Assembly: GCA_030263555.1 (NCBI GenBank)
Contig: SZPE01000007.1
Location: 26,465 to 90,464 of the forward strand
DNA: 64,000 nt
Source of the DNA: CFX2 sp014338005
GTDB lineage: Bacteria > Chloroflexota > Anaerolineae > Aggregatilineales > Phototrophicaceae
Direction: 5' to 3'
Shown here one piece after another: positions 8,248 through 17,412 of the stretch (positions within the stretch are counted from its first letter, which is position 1; every line of letters begins with the position of its first letter). A program made the translations under genes and the position numbers. Below the pieces are notes generated by a model. It did no database searches. It saw only the letters and a list, made by a program, of their open reading frames with translations, and was not told the DNA's origin.

Positions 8248-10632
8248 TTAAGCCCCCATAACGATTCTGACCGAGTGTGTTTTACCATCTGCAAAAACGG
8301 GGAGCAGATTACTCGAATAGGGCTTGCCATCAATCGTCACGGTGTTCACGCCGCGATTGACATGCCGGGGATTATCAACTTCAATCTGGTACACCGCGCC
8401 GCGGAACCGGCGTGTGACCCTGAAGCCCTGCCAATGGGCCGGAATAGACGGCTCAACCAGCAGTCCATCCTCCTGCGGGCGGATGCCCAGAATCCAGTGC
8501 GTGGCGACACGATGCAGCCACTGTGCCGACCCTGTGTACCACGTCCAGCCGCCGCGCCCGTAAAATTCTGAGAGCGGCCCGTCTATGTTTCCGGGTGTGA
8601 CGTATGGCTCGGCCTTGTAGGTGTCAATATCCCCACTGCGGTTCGGCGGGCATATACGGCGATAGGCCTCGTAGGCGCGCTCCGGCTGGCCCACCAGCGC
8701 ATAAGCCCACACCGACCAGGTGGCGGCATGGGTGTAAACGCCGCCGTTTTCACGCAGCCCCGGCGCATAACGGGTGACGTAGCCAATATCCGGGCGCGGG
8801 CGGGTGAAAGCCGGGAAGTTAAGCAGCGTGCCGTAATCTTTGTGCAGATAATGCGTTACCGCCTCCATCGCGGTTTGAGCGCGTTCTTCCTCTGCCGCGC
8901 CGCTGATTACAGCCCAGATGTTGGGCATCAGGAAAATTTTGCCCTCTTCGTTTTCCTGCGAACCAAGCGGCAGCCCATCATCGGTGGTCGCCTGCAAATA
9001 CCATCTGCCATCCCAACCATGCCGGTTGAGCGCCGCTTTCAGGCTCTCGCGCACGGTTTCACAGCGTTGGGCAAAACGCGCATCGCCGCGCCGCTGTGCC
9101 AGTGGGATGAAACTGCTGAGGATCATATAGAGAAATTCCGCGACCCAAAAACTCTCGCCCTTCAGCAGCGTGCCGACGGCGCTCAGGCCGTCGTTCCAGT
9201 CGTGGTCGCCCATCAGGGGAATGCCTCGCGGCGAAAAGCGCGAGAATGACCGTTCGACAGCCCGTTTGCAGTGGTCATAAAGCGGCTCGGCGGGGCCGTT
9301 GAGATACGGAATCATCTCATCGAGAATGGCATAATCCGCCGTTTCCTCCAGGTAGGCATTCAGGATAAACGGCAGCCACAGCAGATCGTCCGAGCAGTTG
9401 GTGCGCGGGCCGCCGCCGCGTATGGAAAACCACCAGTGCAGGACATCGCCTTCCACGAACTGCTGCGCCGCGTGCAGAAGAAGCTGCCTGCGGGCATAGT
9501 CCGGCTCGCTCACCAGGAAAATCTGGCTGTCCTGAAGCTGGTCACGGAAACCATAGCCGGCGGAAACCTGATAGAAAGCCGATTTTCCCCACAACCGGCA
9601 GGAAATGGCCTGGTATTTCGCCCAGATATTTGTCATAAAATTCAGCGCGTCATCGGGCGTTTCTACCTGTTCGGCATCCACGAAACGCGACCAGAAATGC
9701 CGCATCGCCAAAAACGCCTGCTCGCTCTTTTCGGCTGAGGTAAAACGCCGGATGAGGTCGTTAGCGTCCTCATGACCATCTTCGGCAGCCCCCAGGGTGA
9801 AAACCACCCGCTTTGATTCCCCCGGCTGCAAGCTGACGGCCACTTGCAAGGCAGCTATCGCATCGGTGAAGCGCCCTGTCCGGCCTGCTAGTTTCGGCTC
9901 GAACATGGCTTTAGGGCGGTCATCATTGTTGTAAAGGCCGATGAAGGATTCTTTATCACAGTCGAAGGACTTGAGGGGTTCGCTGACAGCCATAAAGGCC
10001 GTGTAGGGCCAGGTGACGTTGTTGTGCCGCCCTTTGTCGTCCGCAAATCCCCACAGGCACTTGCGGGCAAAAACGGCCTGCCCGCTCACATCGGCAGAAG
10101 TTTCGATGAACAGTTTATGGAACTCGCGGTGTTCATCGGGCGCAAAACCCAGCAGCCACTCGGCATAGGAGGTCACATCGAGTTCGCGCGTTTCTTTGCT
10201 GTGGTTGGTGAGGCTCAGTTGAAAGACTTCCAGCGGAGCGTCGGCGGCTACAAAAACGGTCAGGACGCTCTCAATATCTTCAACCTGCTGAACGAAGCGG
10301 GAATACCCCACCCCATGAACGACCTGATAGTGCTGGTATGGCCGCATAACAGGTTTATACGCCGCCGACCAATAGGTCTGGCGTTTGAGGTCACGGATGT
10401 AGAGATATTTACCCCAGTTATCTTTGATTAAGTCCTGGAACGACCGGGTAATACGATTTTGCCCGGCATTACCGCGCCAGCTGTACCCCGACCCCGTTTG
10501 TGAGATCATCATGCCGTAATCGCCGTTGCTGATGACGTTCCCCCAGGGACGCGGCGTGAACGGTGTATTGATGACGTATTCCCTGCCGTCTTCCGTAAAA
10601 TATCCGTAACGGCTCTCAAATTTTTTGTTCAT
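8248..10632 (-). CDS. Glycoside hydrolase family 94 phosphorylase
   Basis: The 794-residue protein has no signal peptide and should act in the cytoplasm. Its N-terminal beta-sandwich motif (YGYFTEDGREYVI, TPFTPRPWGNVI) and the (alpha/alpha)6 barrel with GDHDWNDG near residue 478 (family catalytic Asp) are typical of GH94, which phosphorolyses beta-linked glucosides to a sugar 1-phosphate. Length matches cellobiose- or chitobiose-type phosphorylases and is shorter than known 1,2-beta-oligoglucan phosphorylases as I recall them. TTGAGG lies 5 bases before the ATG. It is divergent from the LacI gene and heads the transporter series. The substrate cannot be read from sequence alone. Confidence 0.9.
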   Translation of the reverse strand: MNKKFESRYGYFTEDGREYVINTPFTPRPWGNVISNGDYGMMISQTGSGYSWRGNAGQNRITRSFQDLIKDNWGKYLYIRDLKRQTYWSAAYKPVMRPYQHYQVVHGVGYSRFVQQVEDIESVLTVFVAADAPLEVFQLSLTNHSKETRELDVTSYAEWLLGFAPDEHREFHKLFIETSADVSGQAVFARKCLWGFADDKGRHNNVTWPYTAFMAVSEPLKSFDCDKESFIGLYNNDDRPKAMFEPKLAGRTGRFTDAIAALQVAVSLQPGESKRVVFTLGAAEDGHEDANDLIRRFTSAEKSEQAFLAMRHFWSRFVDAEQVETPDDALNFMTNIWAKYQAISCRLWGKSAFYQVSAGYGFRDQLQDSQIFLVSEPDYARRQLLLHAAQQFVEGDVLHWWFSIRGGGPRTNCSDDLLWLPFILNAYLEETADYAILDEMIPYLNGPAEPLYDHCKRAVERSFSRFSPRGIPLMGDHDWNDGLSAVGTLLKGESFWVAEFLYMILSSFIPLAQRRGDARFAQRCETVRESLKAALNRHGWDGRWYLQATTDDGLPLGSQENEEGKIFLMPNIWAVISGAAEEERAQTAMEAVTHYLHKDYGTLLNFPAFTRPRPDIGYVTRYAPGLRENGGVYTHAATWSVWAYALVGQPERAYEAYRRICPPNRSGDIDTYKAEPYVTPGNIDGPLSEFYGRGGWTWYTGSAQWLHRVATHWILGIRPQEDGLLVEPSIPAHWQGFRVTRRFRGAVYQIEVDNPRHVNRGVNTVTIDGKPYSSNLLPVFADGKTHSVRIVMGA

Positions 10633-10664
10633 TCAGCCTCAAAAACGTGCATGAGTTTACTTTT

Positions 10665-10727
10665 TGTGAACCTTAGGATAAGCTATCTATCATCAGCGAA
10701 GTGAAACGGTTCACTTGATTATGAACC
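10665..10727. promoter_or_regulatory. Candidate LacI operator region between divergent GH94 and lacI-type genes
   Basis: AAGTGAAACGGTTCACTT at 10699-10716 is a near-perfect 18-bp palindrome with a central CG, the pattern bound by LacI/GalR repressors. Related half-sites GTGAACC (10665-10671) and ATGAACC (10721-10727) flank it. The position between the two start codons (10632 minus, 10830 plus) would let one repressor control both directions. Confidence 0.65.
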
Positions 10728-10829
10728 TACCATACTTATTTTGCGCTGTCAACAGAGTCGTTCAAGTAAATGGGCAGCGCAGCCGGATTCCCGCCAAATT
10801 TTGAGCGCAAATGATTGGATAAACGAACC

Positions 10830-11795
10830 ATGACCACGATTCGAGATGTCGCCAAACGCGCCGGCGTAAGCGTCACCACCGCCTCGTATGCCCTGAACGG
10901 CATCGGCAGCATCGGCGAAGCCACCCGTAAACGAGTGCTGGAGGCCGCCGAGGAACTTAATTACCACCCTAACGCTTTTGCCCGGCACTTAAAACACCGC
11001 AAAACGCAGACCATCGGCGTTTTTATCTCGCGCTTTGGCGGCTCGTTTTACGAGGAGATTTTGGAGGGGATTCACAGCGTTATCCTGGAAACCGACTATG
11101 AACTGCTGGTCTGCCCCGAAAGCCGGTCTACCCGGCGCATTTTGCTGCACCGGCAGGTGGACGGCGCAATCGTGTTCGACTCCAAAATCTCTAACGAAGC
11201 GGTTCTAAAACTGGCTTCCCGTCGTTTCCCAATCGTGGTTCTGGATCGTTTTCTGCAAGGCGAATTCATTCTGCCCCTGCTGCTGGACAACCCTCAAGGC
11301 GTTCGAGAAGCCTTTGGGCATCTTTATCATCAGGGACTCCGCAAGATGGCCTTCGTCGCCGGGGCGATGGATTCTTTCGACAACGCGGAACGTATGGCGA
11401 CCTTTTTGGCCGAGGCCGAACAACACGCCCTGCATGTTCCGGTCTACCAGGGGAATTTTACAGAAATCTCCGGTTACGAAATCGCCCAGACGATCATCCA
11501 GTCCGACGAGCTTCCTGAAGCGGTCTTTTGCGCCAACGACCAGATGGCGCTTGGTTTTCTGCGCGCCATGAAAGAACATGGGCTTCACGCCCCTGCCGAT
11601 ATTGCCGTCGTCGGTTTCGACGATATTCCCCAGACCCGCTACATGCAACCCTCGGTCTCCACGATCAGCGCATCCCGCTTCGAGTGGGGTACGACTGCGG
11701 TTCGGCAGCTTATTGACTTTCTCGAAAACGAGTCCCCTTTCCAGCCGCGCCGCATTCCGACCCGGCTCCAGGCGCGCCAATCGTCTACGCTGTAG
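10830..11795 (+). CDS. LacI-family transcriptional regulator
   Basis: This 321-residue protein has an N-terminal LacI helix-turn-helix (TTIRDVAKRAGVSVTTASYAL), the hinge helix (NAFARHLKHRKTQTIGVFI) and a periplasmic-binding-like sugar domain ending VGFDDIPQTRYMQPSVSTI. The ATG at 10830 fits the conserved family N-terminus better than the upstream TTG at 10815. It stands divergent to the GH94 and transporter genes and 22 bases before the GH144-type gene. It probably represses the whole locus until an oligosaccharide binds. Confidence 0.93.
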   Translation: MTTIRDVAKRAGVSVTTASYALNGIGSIGEATRKRVLEAAEELNYHPNAFARHLKHRKTQTIGVFISRFGGSFYEEILEGIHSVILETDYELLVCPESRSTRRILLHRQVDGAIVFDSKISNEAVLKLASRRFPIVVLDRFLQGEFILPLLLDNPQGVREAFGHLYHQGLRKMAFVAGAMDSFDNAERMATFLAEAEQHALHVPVYQGNFTEISGYEIAQTIIQSDELPEAVFCANDQMALGFLRAMKEHGLHAPADIAVVGFDDIPQTRYMQPSVSTISASRFEWGTTAVRQLIDFLENESPFQPRRIPTRLQARQSSTL

Positions 11796-11817
11796 GCTTT
11801 TACCGGAGAAATGGTAT

Positions 11818-13047
11818 ATGCAGCAGGTTTCACTCCTTCACCGCGAACTACAAGGCTCGATCAAATTTTTCCTGGATTTCACCAATCTTGACCCGCACAG
11901 CCCCGGATATGGGCTGACGGTGGACTGCAACCAAAAGCCAGATGTGGCGTCCATCGCGGCCACCGGCTTCGCTCTTTCCGCATGGGTTATTGCCGGCGAA
12001 CGCGGCCTTTTGCCGCCGCGCCGGGCGCTGGAAATCACGCGCGGAACACTGCACACCCTCCTGCATCATGCCGGCCATCATCGCGGCTTTTTTGCACACT
12101 ACCTGCACATGGATACCGCTCAACGCTGGGGCAGGTGCGAGTATTCCACCATAGATACGGCGCTGTGTTTGAACGGCGTGATCACGGCAACCGCCTATTT
12201 TCAGGATGCCGAAATCCACCAGATGGCAGAGGAGCTGCTAAAACGAGTGGATTGGGGCTTCATCATTTTTGAGAAGGACGGTCGGGCGCTGTTCCATATG
12301 GCCTACAACCCCGACAGGGACGGCGATTATGTCGGCGATCAACCGGGGTTTATCAGCCAGTGGGATATGGCCGCCGAACAAAAGATGATGTACTTGCAAG
12401 CCGCCGGGCAGATTGAGCCAACTCTTGCACGCCGTTTATATCAGGGCTTCCGGCGCGATAAAGGCCGGTTCGACGGGCAGGACATCATCATCACCCCCGG
12501 CGGCACGCTGTTCGTTTACCACTTCAGCGATGCCTGGCTGGACACCGGGCGCTACCTCGACCCCGACGGGGTGGATTGGTTCAACAATACCCGGCTGGCG
12601 GCGCTCGCCAACCGCCAGTTCTGCATCGAACATGCCGGCCAGTTCAAAACGTATGGCGCAAATAGTTGGGGACTGAGCGCGGGCGACAGCCCTTTCGGAT
12701 ATGAAGTGGCGGGGTGTACCCCCGCGCTGCACGAACCCTATCACACCGGCACAGTGTCCATCTACAGCGCGGTGTCCTGCCTGCCCTACATCCCGGAAGA
12801 AACGCTGGCGATGATCGAATATTTGTATCGTGAACATCCCCGGACGTGGGGCAAATACGGCTTTTTCGACTCCTACAACCTCGCGGTTGACCCACCCTGG
12901 TACAGCAGTTCAATCTACGGGATTGATAAAGGCTGTTCGCTGCTGATGATCGAAAACTACCTGAGCGGGCTGATCTGGAATACGTATACCAACAGCCCTT
13001 ATATTCAAAACGCCCTGGGTGTTCTGGGCTTCCAAAAACGGCAGTAA
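11818..13047 (+). CDS. Glycoamylase-domain glycoside hydrolase (GH144-type)
   Basis: The 409-residue product resembles the glycoamylase domain used by GH144 beta-1,2-glucanases and found attached to cyclic beta-1,2-glucan synthases. Family-like stretches are FLDFTNLDPHSPGYGLTVD, YSTIDTALCLNGVITATAYF and WDMAAEQKMMYLQAAG. The ATG at 11818 has GGAGA 8 bases upstream; the longer upstream reading is out-of-frame lacI sequence. No signal peptide is visible, so the enzyme seems cytoplasmic and would act on imported oligosaccharides. The stop is 20 bases before the GH35 start, indicating an operon. Family assignment is from motif memory; the linkage specificity is an inference. Confidence 0.78.
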   Translation: MQQVSLLHRELQGSIKFFLDFTNLDPHSPGYGLTVDCNQKPDVASIAATGFALSAWVIAGERGLLPPRRALEITRGTLHTLLHHAGHHRGFFAHYLHMDTAQRWGRCEYSTIDTALCLNGVITATAYFQDAEIHQMAEELLKRVDWGFIIFEKDGRALFHMAYNPDRDGDYVGDQPGFISQWDMAAEQKMMYLQAAGQIEPTLARRLYQGFRRDKGRFDGQDIIITPGGTLFVYHFSDAWLDTGRYLDPDGVDWFNNTRLAALANRQFCIEHAGQFKTYGANSWGLSAGDSPFGYEVAGCTPALHEPYHTGTVSIYSAVSCLPYIPEETLAMIEYLYREHPRTWGKYGFFDSYNLAVDPPWYSSSIYGIDKGCSLLMIENYLSGLIWNTYTNSPYIQNALGVLGFQKRQ

Positions 13048-13066
13048 AGCCAAAAGGAAATATACA

Positions 13067-15385
13067 GTGAGCTTATTTCATGCACAGGACGGTCAGTTCT
13101 GGCTGGACGGCCAGCCGCAGTTCATCCAGGCGGGGGAATTTCATTATTTTCGCACCCCCGCCGACCAGTGGGCGCATCGCCTGGGGCTGCTGCAAGAGGC
13201 GGGGTTCAACGCGGTAGCGGCCTATATCCCCTGGCTGTGGCACCAGCCGCAGCCGGATATTTCCGACCTGGACGGCCACACCCACCCCATGCGTAATCTG
13301 GCCGGCTTTCTGGATATGGCCGCCGACATGGGCTTTTTCATCATTGCTCGCCCTGGCCCATACATCATGGCCGAAACCATCAACGAGGGCATCCCGCCCT
13401 GGGTCTTCGAGCAGTACCCTCAGGCGGCGTTCATCGGACAGGATGGCAAAACCCAGAATATCGCCAGCTACCTGCATCCCGATTTTCTGAAGTGTGTTGA
13501 GGGATGGTATCAGGCGGTGTTCCGGGTGTTAGCGCCGCGTCAGGTCACGCGCGGCGGCAAAATTCTGCTGATACAACTGGATAACGAGATGGGTATGCTC
13601 CAGTGGGTCAGGAACATCGTGGACATCAATCCCGACACGCTCGCCCGTTTCGCGGGCTGCCTGCACGAGACTTATGGGGAAGGTCTTACACGGCGCTACA
13701 CCGCCGCTGACCTGGCCGGGTTTCTACGCGAGCAGCTTGCCAACCCCCAACCGCCTTACGCCATCCCCATCCTTGAGGACTACCGCCGCTTTTATCGCCT
13801 TTACCTGCGCGATTACGCGGCCTTCCTTTGGGCGTGCGCCAGGGCGCACGGCATGGAAGTCCCGCCGGTGGTCAATATTCACGGCTTCGCCAACGGCGGC
13901 AAAACGTTCCCCATCGGGCTTTCGCAGTTGGTTGAAGTGATGGAACTGGACGGCATCATCAGCGCCACCGATGTTTATCCGCTGTTCATCGGGGAGGGGA
14001 ATTTCCACCAACTCCTGCTGGTCAACGAAATGACCAAAACACTGCAAAACCCGCAGCAGCCGCTCTTTTCGATAGAGTTCCAGGCCGGCGGAAACCAGGA
14101 CTTTAGCGGCGCGCAGTCCTCTTTCTACGATTTGCACAGCCGGTTGTGTGTCTCCTGCGGGATGCGCGCCATCAATCACTATCTATTTTTCGATGGCGAA
14201 AACGACCCTTTGCTCAGCCCGGTCAAACGGCATGATTGGGGGCATCCCGTCCGCAAGGATGGCACGCTGCGGCGGCATTACGCCCGCTATCCCAGACTTT
14301 CCCGCGTGTTGGCGGCCTATGGTGCTGATCTGGTGCTTTCGCGCCCCAAAACGGTCGCCACTATTGGCTTTCTGCTCGACGACTTCATGACCGAAGTCAA
14401 CAATGCCTTCACCCGTCCAGCCGCCGACATCCTGACTCACCAGCGCGACGTTATCCTGTTCGACCTGCTGGCGCGCGGACTGGCGCTCACGCACCGCCCA
14501 TTCAACGCGCTCGAACTGGCCCGCGCCCCCCTCGATGCGGCGCAAACGCCCGTCCTGTGGGTGATGATGGAAAAGCAGTGCGATGCCGCCGTCCAGCAAA
14601 AGCTCGTTGAGTACATCCATCAGGGCGGCAGATTGATCCTCGCCGGACGTATGTGCGAGGAAACTTTCGACCACACCCCCTGCACTATTCTGCAAGATGC
14701 CCTCGGCATTCAGCGCCTCGACAGCGATCCGCCTTTTACGCCCGCCGCCATCCGGGTTTTCGACTATCAAGATGTTCCCGTCTCGTTTCTGGAACGGTAT
14801 ACCGGCGCGTTCGACGAGGTATTTGCCACTTCGGCGGAAGGGCAGGCCGCCGGTTTTATCAAACGGGCCGGGGCAGGACGGGCGCTGGTGTTCGGCGCGG
14901 CGCTGACGGCCAACACGCTCGATGATCTGGACATCCTGCACCAGATCGCAAACCGGATGGACTGCCCGCCTTTATTCACCCTGAGCGATTGGGCCGATGT
15001 GCGCCTTTCGGAGGGCGAAAACGGCAGTTTCCTGTTCGTCAGTAATTACCAGGACGACCCGATTGAAACCGTTATTTCCTGTGCCGGCGTCCCTTTGCTG
15101 GGCGGGATTTCCCTGTCGCTGCCGGCACGGCACAGCCTCATCCTGCCCTTAGAATGGCAGCTTAAGCCGGGTATTGTGATTCATTATCTCACCTCCGAAG
15201 TTATCGAAGTGATGGACGAGGGCGCGCGGCTGAAGATCAAAACAGCGCAGGTAGAATTTTTTGCCGAAATAAGCCTGGCAGGTTATCACTGTGACAACTC
15301 GCTCATCCTTGAGCGAACCGGTGAGCAGCGTTTGAAACTGTGCGGGAAAAATGGCATTATCGAACTGGTCGAAGGGGACGGCTGA
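13067..15385 (+). CDS. GH35-type beta-galactosidase family enzyme
   Basis: The 772-residue protein starts with a GH35 signature (FIQAGEFHYFR, RLGLLQEAGFNAVAAYIPW, ARPGPYI). LIQLDNEMG near residue 175 holds the expected acid/base Glu, and FSIEFQAGG near residue 337 the expected nucleophile Glu. The GTG at 13067 is chosen because AAAGGAAA lies 7 bases upstream and the alignment begins there; the frame is open 48 bases further. There is no signal peptide. Some GH35 members act on beta-1,2-glucosides instead of galactosides, and the neighbours make that possible here. Confidence 0.86.
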   Translation: MSLFHAQDGQFWLDGQPQFIQAGEFHYFRTPADQWAHRLGLLQEAGFNAVAAYIPWLWHQPQPDISDLDGHTHPMRNLAGFLDMAADMGFFIIARPGPYIMAETINEGIPPWVFEQYPQAAFIGQDGKTQNIASYLHPDFLKCVEGWYQAVFRVLAPRQVTRGGKILLIQLDNEMGMLQWVRNIVDINPDTLARFAGCLHETYGEGLTRRYTAADLAGFLREQLANPQPPYAIPILEDYRRFYRLYLRDYAAFLWACARAHGMEVPPVVNIHGFANGGKTFPIGLSQLVEVMELDGIISATDVYPLFIGEGNFHQLLLVNEMTKTLQNPQQPLFSIEFQAGGNQDFSGAQSSFYDLHSRLCVSCGMRAINHYLFFDGENDPLLSPVKRHDWGHPVRKDGTLRRHYARYPRLSRVLAAYGADLVLSRPKTVATIGFLLDDFMTEVNNAFTRPAADILTHQRDVILFDLLARGLALTHRPFNALELARAPLDAAQTPVLWVMMEKQCDAAVQQKLVEYIHQGGRLILAGRMCEETFDHTPCTILQDALGIQRLDSDPPFTPAAIRVFDYQDVPVSFLERYTGAFDEVFATSAEGQAAGFIKRAGAGRALVFGAALTANTLDDLDILHQIANRMDCPPLFTLSDWADVRLSEGENGSFLFVSNYQDDPIETVISCAGVPLLGGISLSLPARHSLILPLEWQLKPGIVIHYLTSEVIEVMDEGARLKIKTAQVEFFAEISLAGYHCDNSLILERTGEQRLKLCGKNGIIELVEGDG

Positions 15386-15497
15386 CACAAAATATTGAGA
15401 CAGGGCGCGGAGAGGAAATATCAATTGCCGGGGAAAACATGCGGTTTTATACTTAAACTTTGGTCCGAACTGCGCCTTATCCGGCTTACAGGTTATC

Positions 15498-16139
15498 ATG
15501 ATCGAACCGCTCAACACCCAGACCAGTTACGACGCCGTAGCCGCCGAATATGCCGCCCGGTTTTTCCATGAACTGGCGCACAAGCCTTTCGACCGGAAGA
15601 TGCTGGACTGGCTGATTGAAAAAGTGGCCGGCTCCGGCGCGATCTGCGACCTGGGCTGCGGGCCAGGGCAGATCGCCCGCTACCTGCGCGATCATGGCGC
15701 GGAAGCCTGCGGCATTGATTTGTCGCCGGAAATGGTGGCCCAGGCGCAGCAGTTGAATCCCGACCTCTCTTTTTATCAGGGGGATATGCTGGCGCTGACC
15801 GCTGTCCCTGATGATTATTACGGCGGTGTCGCGGCGTTTTATTCCCTCATTCACGTGCCTGCCGGGTTGGTCGTGGATGCGCTTAAAGAAATTAAACGGG
15901 TGCTGCGTTCGGAAGGCGTGCTGCTGCTGACCTTCCATATCGGCAGCCAGGTAGTGCATCTGGACGACTGGTGGGAACAAAAAGTGAACCTGGACTTCAA
16001 CTTTTTTGAAACCCAGGCCATCAAGGGGCATCTGGCGGAGGCCGGTTTTACGCCGGAAGAAGTGATCGAACGTGACCCCTACCCTGAAATCGAAGTGCAG
16101 ACGCGCCGGGCGTATATTTTTGCGCGCAAGCGCGCGTAA
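15498..16139 (+). CDS. Class I SAM-dependent methyltransferase
   Basis: The 213-residue protein has the SAM-binding motif I (AICDLGCGPGQIARYLRDHG), an acidic motif II (ACGIDLSPEMVAQA) and post-motif FYSLIHVP. A substrate cannot be named from sequence. AGG stands 6 bases before the ATG. It begins 112 bases after the GH35 gene, so it is likely outside that operon. A similar class is often annotated methyltransferase type 11. Confidence 0.88.
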   Translation: MIEPLNTQTSYDAVAAEYAARFFHELAHKPFDRKMLDWLIEKVAGSGAICDLGCGPGQIARYLRDHGAEACGIDLSPEMVAQAQQLNPDLSFYQGDMLALTAVPDDYYGGVAAFYSLIHVPAGLVVDALKEIKRVLRSEGVLLLTFHIGSQVVHLDDWWEQKVNLDFNFFETQAIKGHLAEAGFTPEEVIERDPYPEIEVQTRRAYIFARKRA

Positions 16140-16188
16140 ACCGGCGCAAAAAACGAGAATTTACCGGTTGATCTGAGGCTCTCTGGAT

Positions 16189-16971
16189 ATGGTAATTTCA
16201 CTTCCGTTCATCCTTTCCGCCATCAGCGCCGCCGCCAGCGGTTTTTTTGCGGCCTTGGTGCTGCGCCGCTGGTGGCAAAAACGCGCCCAGCGCCACCCCG
16301 CCCCGCATCTGCTGGCCTGGGGCATTGGTCTGCTGATGTATTTCGTCGGCACGCTCGCCCAGGTGGTGCTGTCGCTGGTCTGGAGTCCATTGTTTTTCGC
16401 CCTGTGGTACTGGTGCGGCGCGCTGATGACGGCGGCCTGGCTGGGGCAGGGTACGGTGTACCTGCTGGTGCGGCGCGGCAACATCGCCCGCAACCTGCAA
16501 ATGGCGCTCATCCTGGTCGGTGTGATGACGCTGCCCTGGACGCTGTTCCTGACGCCGCTCAACGAGGCGGCCTGGCGGCCCGGCGCGGACATGACCCAGA
16601 TTTACCGCGACCATACCGACGAAAACGGCGTCGTGCAGCCCGGCATCATGGCCGGAGACGCGCGCGGCACGGTGCGCTTTTTCTCGCCCATCATGAACCT
16701 GTGGGGGACGATTGCGCTGGTGGGCGGGGCGATTTATTCATCCATTCTGTTCCGGCGCAAACAAATCCTGCGCGACCGTATGGTCGGCAACTGGCTGATC
16801 GCGCTGGGCGGCCTGATGCCCGCGCTGGGCGGCGCGCTCATCCGCCTGGGCGACCCCTCGTTTAAGTACATGGGGGAAATGCTGGGTGCGATCATTATTT
16901 TTGCCGGTTTTCTGCTGGCGACCCGCGAGGCCGAAGCGCCCACGCCGCGGCGCTCGGAAGTTTCAGCGTGA
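16189..16971 (+). CDS. Polytopic membrane protein of unknown function
   Basis: About seven hydrophobic segments are visible in 260 residues, with a central soluble loop (residues 125-165, MTQIYRDHTDENG). I do not recognise the family. Its stop overlaps the GTG start of the next membrane gene by 4 bases, so the two are probably made together and may form one complex. Confidence 0.75.
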   Translation: MVISLPFILSAISAAASGFFAALVLRRWWQKRAQRHPAPHLLAWGIGLLMYFVGTLAQVVLSLVWSPLFFALWYWCGALMTAAWLGQGTVYLLVRRGNIARNLQMALILVGVMTLPWTLFLTPLNEAAWRPGADMTQIYRDHTDENGVVQPGIMAGDARGTVRFFSPIMNLWGTIALVGGAIYSSILFRRKQILRDRMVGNWLIALGGLMPALGGALIRLGDPSFKYMGEMLGAIIIFAGFLLATREAEAPTPRRSEVSA

Positions 16972-17369
16972 ATCTCGGCCAGCTTTATCTGTTCCTCCAG
17001 CCCTTGCACTACTGGCTCAGCCGCGCCGGGCTGGCGGCGGCGCTGGTGATGGCGCTGGTCGGCATTTACATCGGCATCATCCGCAAAGGCGACGTGACGC
17101 GCTGGTTCCGGCGGGCTACTTACACCGTCGCCGGGGTGATGGTGGTGCAGGCTCTCATCGGCGCGATCATGTATTTTATCATCGGCGCGCGTCCCTACGA
17201 AGAAGTCCACCTCATTTACGGCTTGGCGGCGGTGCTGGCGCTGCCGTTTTTCATCTTCGTGGAGGTAACGGCCCGCAAGCGCCCGGCGATGGGCAGCTAC
17301 ATCTGGGGATTTTTTATCCTGGCGGGGGTGCTGGTTCGCAGCATCATGACCGGCGCGGCGGGGGGATAA
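16968..17369 (+). CDS. Small four-helix membrane protein
   Basis: The 133-residue product has four predicted membrane helices. It starts with GTG at 16968, overlapping the upstream stop (GTGA). His residues sit at the edges of helices (QPLHYWL, EEVHLIYG), a layout seen in some haem-binding membrane proteins, but this is only suggestive. No family was recognised. Confidence 0.72.
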   Translation: MNLGQLYLFLQPLHYWLSRAGLAAALVMALVGIYIGIIRKGDVTRWFRRATYTVAGVMVVQALIGAIMYFIIGARPYEEVHLIYGLAAVLALPFFIFVEVTARKRPAMGSYIWGFFILAGVLVRSIMTGAAGG

Positions 17370-17400
17370 AAAACGGCCAGGGTTTTTGAAGCCCTGGCCG
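17368..17400 (-). terminator. Rho-independent terminator of the head-GIN lipoprotein gene
   Basis: On the minus strand GGCCAGGG and CCCTGGCC (17375-17399) form an 8-bp stem followed by GTTTTTT. It lies between convergent genes ending at 17369 and 17413. Confidence 0.85.
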
Positions 17401-17412
17401 CTGCAATGCGCG

